Positions 4,744 through 5,207 of a DNA stretch of 5,207 bases are shown here, one piece after another. The DNA is taken from NCBI GenBank assembly GCA_025351205.1, contig JANXWI010000152.1, forward strand, positions 1 through 5,207, given 5' to 3'. This DNA comes from Deinococcus sp. Its GTDB lineage: Bacteria; Deinococcota; Deinococci; Deinococcales; Deinococcaceae. The position numbers were made by a program, and so were the translations under genes. The notes under the pieces were generated by a model that did not search any database, was not told the origin of the DNA, and saw only the letters and a program-made list of their open reading frames with translations. How positions within the stretch are numbered: position 1 is the first letter of the stretch; each line of letters begins with the position of its first letter.

Positions 4744-5207
4744 CACCCGTGATCTGAACAGGCCCGGCGGGCAGGGTCACCGTACCGGAACGCGGCGTCT
4801 GGGCCACGATGCTGACCGTTAAGGGCACGGCAGCCTGGTCAGTGGGAAACCAGGGCCGCCCCTCCTGAACCACGATGAACAGGCCAGCGTGGGTTCCGGC
4901 GGGGCTGAAGCTGGCCGAGCCTTCCCCGTAGAGTCTGAGGCCCAGGACGCTGCGGAGATGTTCAACCGTGTCCGGCACGTCCGGCACAGCCACGCCCACC
5001 TCACTGACGTTGACCAGCAGACCGGCATGCTGTGGGCGAGGCAGGGTATGGCGGGCGATCAGTTCCAGAATGTTGCCGCAGGGGTCGGTAAAGTAGAGGG
5101 AATGGGCGTCCCAGTCCTCGGAGAAGAATGTCTCCTGCCCGTCTTGTGTCAGCAGAGGCACGCTGGAACGAAGCCAGCTCCGGGCCTCCCCCCAGCGGTG
5201 TTCGGGC
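4730..5207 (-). CDS. VOC-fold (glyoxalase/bleomycin resistance-type) protein, N-terminus outside window
   Basis: The 3' part of a gene, running from the right edge to the TGA at 4730-4732. The frame stays open to the window end (about 158 visible residues), and the residues before the GTG at 5161 (…RWGEARSWLRSS) continue plausibly, so that GTG is not taken as the start. Counting from the GTG, HSLYFTDPCGNILELIAR (20-37) is the typical end of a first VOC module, with His20 and the metal-ligand-type Glu33. A second module begins at SEVGVAVPDV (53-62), where the usual His is a Glu, and runs through GLFIVVQEGRPWFPT. The exact reaction is not identifiable. It shows no close resemblance to the Glyoxalase_3-like protein at 2245-2874. 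It precedes the asd promoter on the same strand by only 7 nt from the -35 box. Confidence 0.85.
   Translation of the reverse strand, partial: PEHRWGEARSWLRSSVPLLTQDGQETFFSEDWDAHSLYFTDPCGNILELIARHTLPRPQHAGLLVNVSEVGVAVPDVPDTVEHLRSVLGLRLYGEGSASFSPAGTHAGLFIVVQEGRPWFPTDQAAVPLTVSIVAQTPRSGTVTLPAGPVQITGVTGP

Overview
This is a G+C-rich bacterial chromosomal window of ordinary metabolic genes with one striking regulatory region. I infer Deinococcus or a close relative, with moderate confidence. The main reason is that two independent start codons (964 on +, 4686 on -) each lie exactly 6 nt downstream of a TANNNT -10 box and lack a usable Shine-Dalgarno. This is the leaderless-promoter geometry known to be common in Deinococcus. 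No mobile element, tRNA, rRNA or CRISPR array is visible.

Layout, left to right. The C-terminal part of a PLP-dependent class III aminotransferase (1-777, +) enters from the left edge. A 186-bp gap (778-963) follows, holding two hairpins and a leaderless promoter. An FAD-dependent amine-oxidase-superfamily oxidoreductase (964-2229, +) comes next, with a Glyoxalase_3-type VOC protein (2245-2874, +) 15 nt behind it, probably as an operon. These converge, with a 4-nt overlap at the stop codons, on a minus-strand unit: aspartate-semialdehyde dehydrogenase asd (4555-3533) followed after 2 nt by an S51 dipeptidase, PepE-like (3530-2871). Upstream of asd is a 174-bp regulatory gap (4556-4729). The right edge holds a second, unrelated VOC-fold protein (4730-5207, -), cut at its N-terminus by the window end.

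The most interesting part is the asd leader. Read on the minus strand it contains, in order: a -35/-10 promoter (TTGACC, 18 bp, TACGCT); a 9-codon ORF encoding MFIRTTITS, with 3 Thr and 2 Ile codons, starting at the predicted transcription start; a GC-rich hairpin starting at its stop codon; an overlapping intrinsic terminator (6-bp GC stem plus six U); two perfect 18-bp tandem repeats; a good Shine-Dalgarno; and asd. This is the architecture of a ribosome-mediated transcription attenuator, and the TTIT core resembles the E. coli thr operon leader peptide. Asd makes the precursor of threonine and isoleucine, so the codon content fits the gene controlled. If the organism is Deinococcus, where lysine is thought to be made by the alpha-aminoadipate route and peptidoglycan contains ornithine rather than diaminopimelate, Asd would serve mainly Met, Thr and Ile, which makes a Thr/Ile sensor sensible. 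The dipeptidase cotranscribed with asd may release aspartate from Asp-X dipeptides and so feed the same pathway; this is inference.
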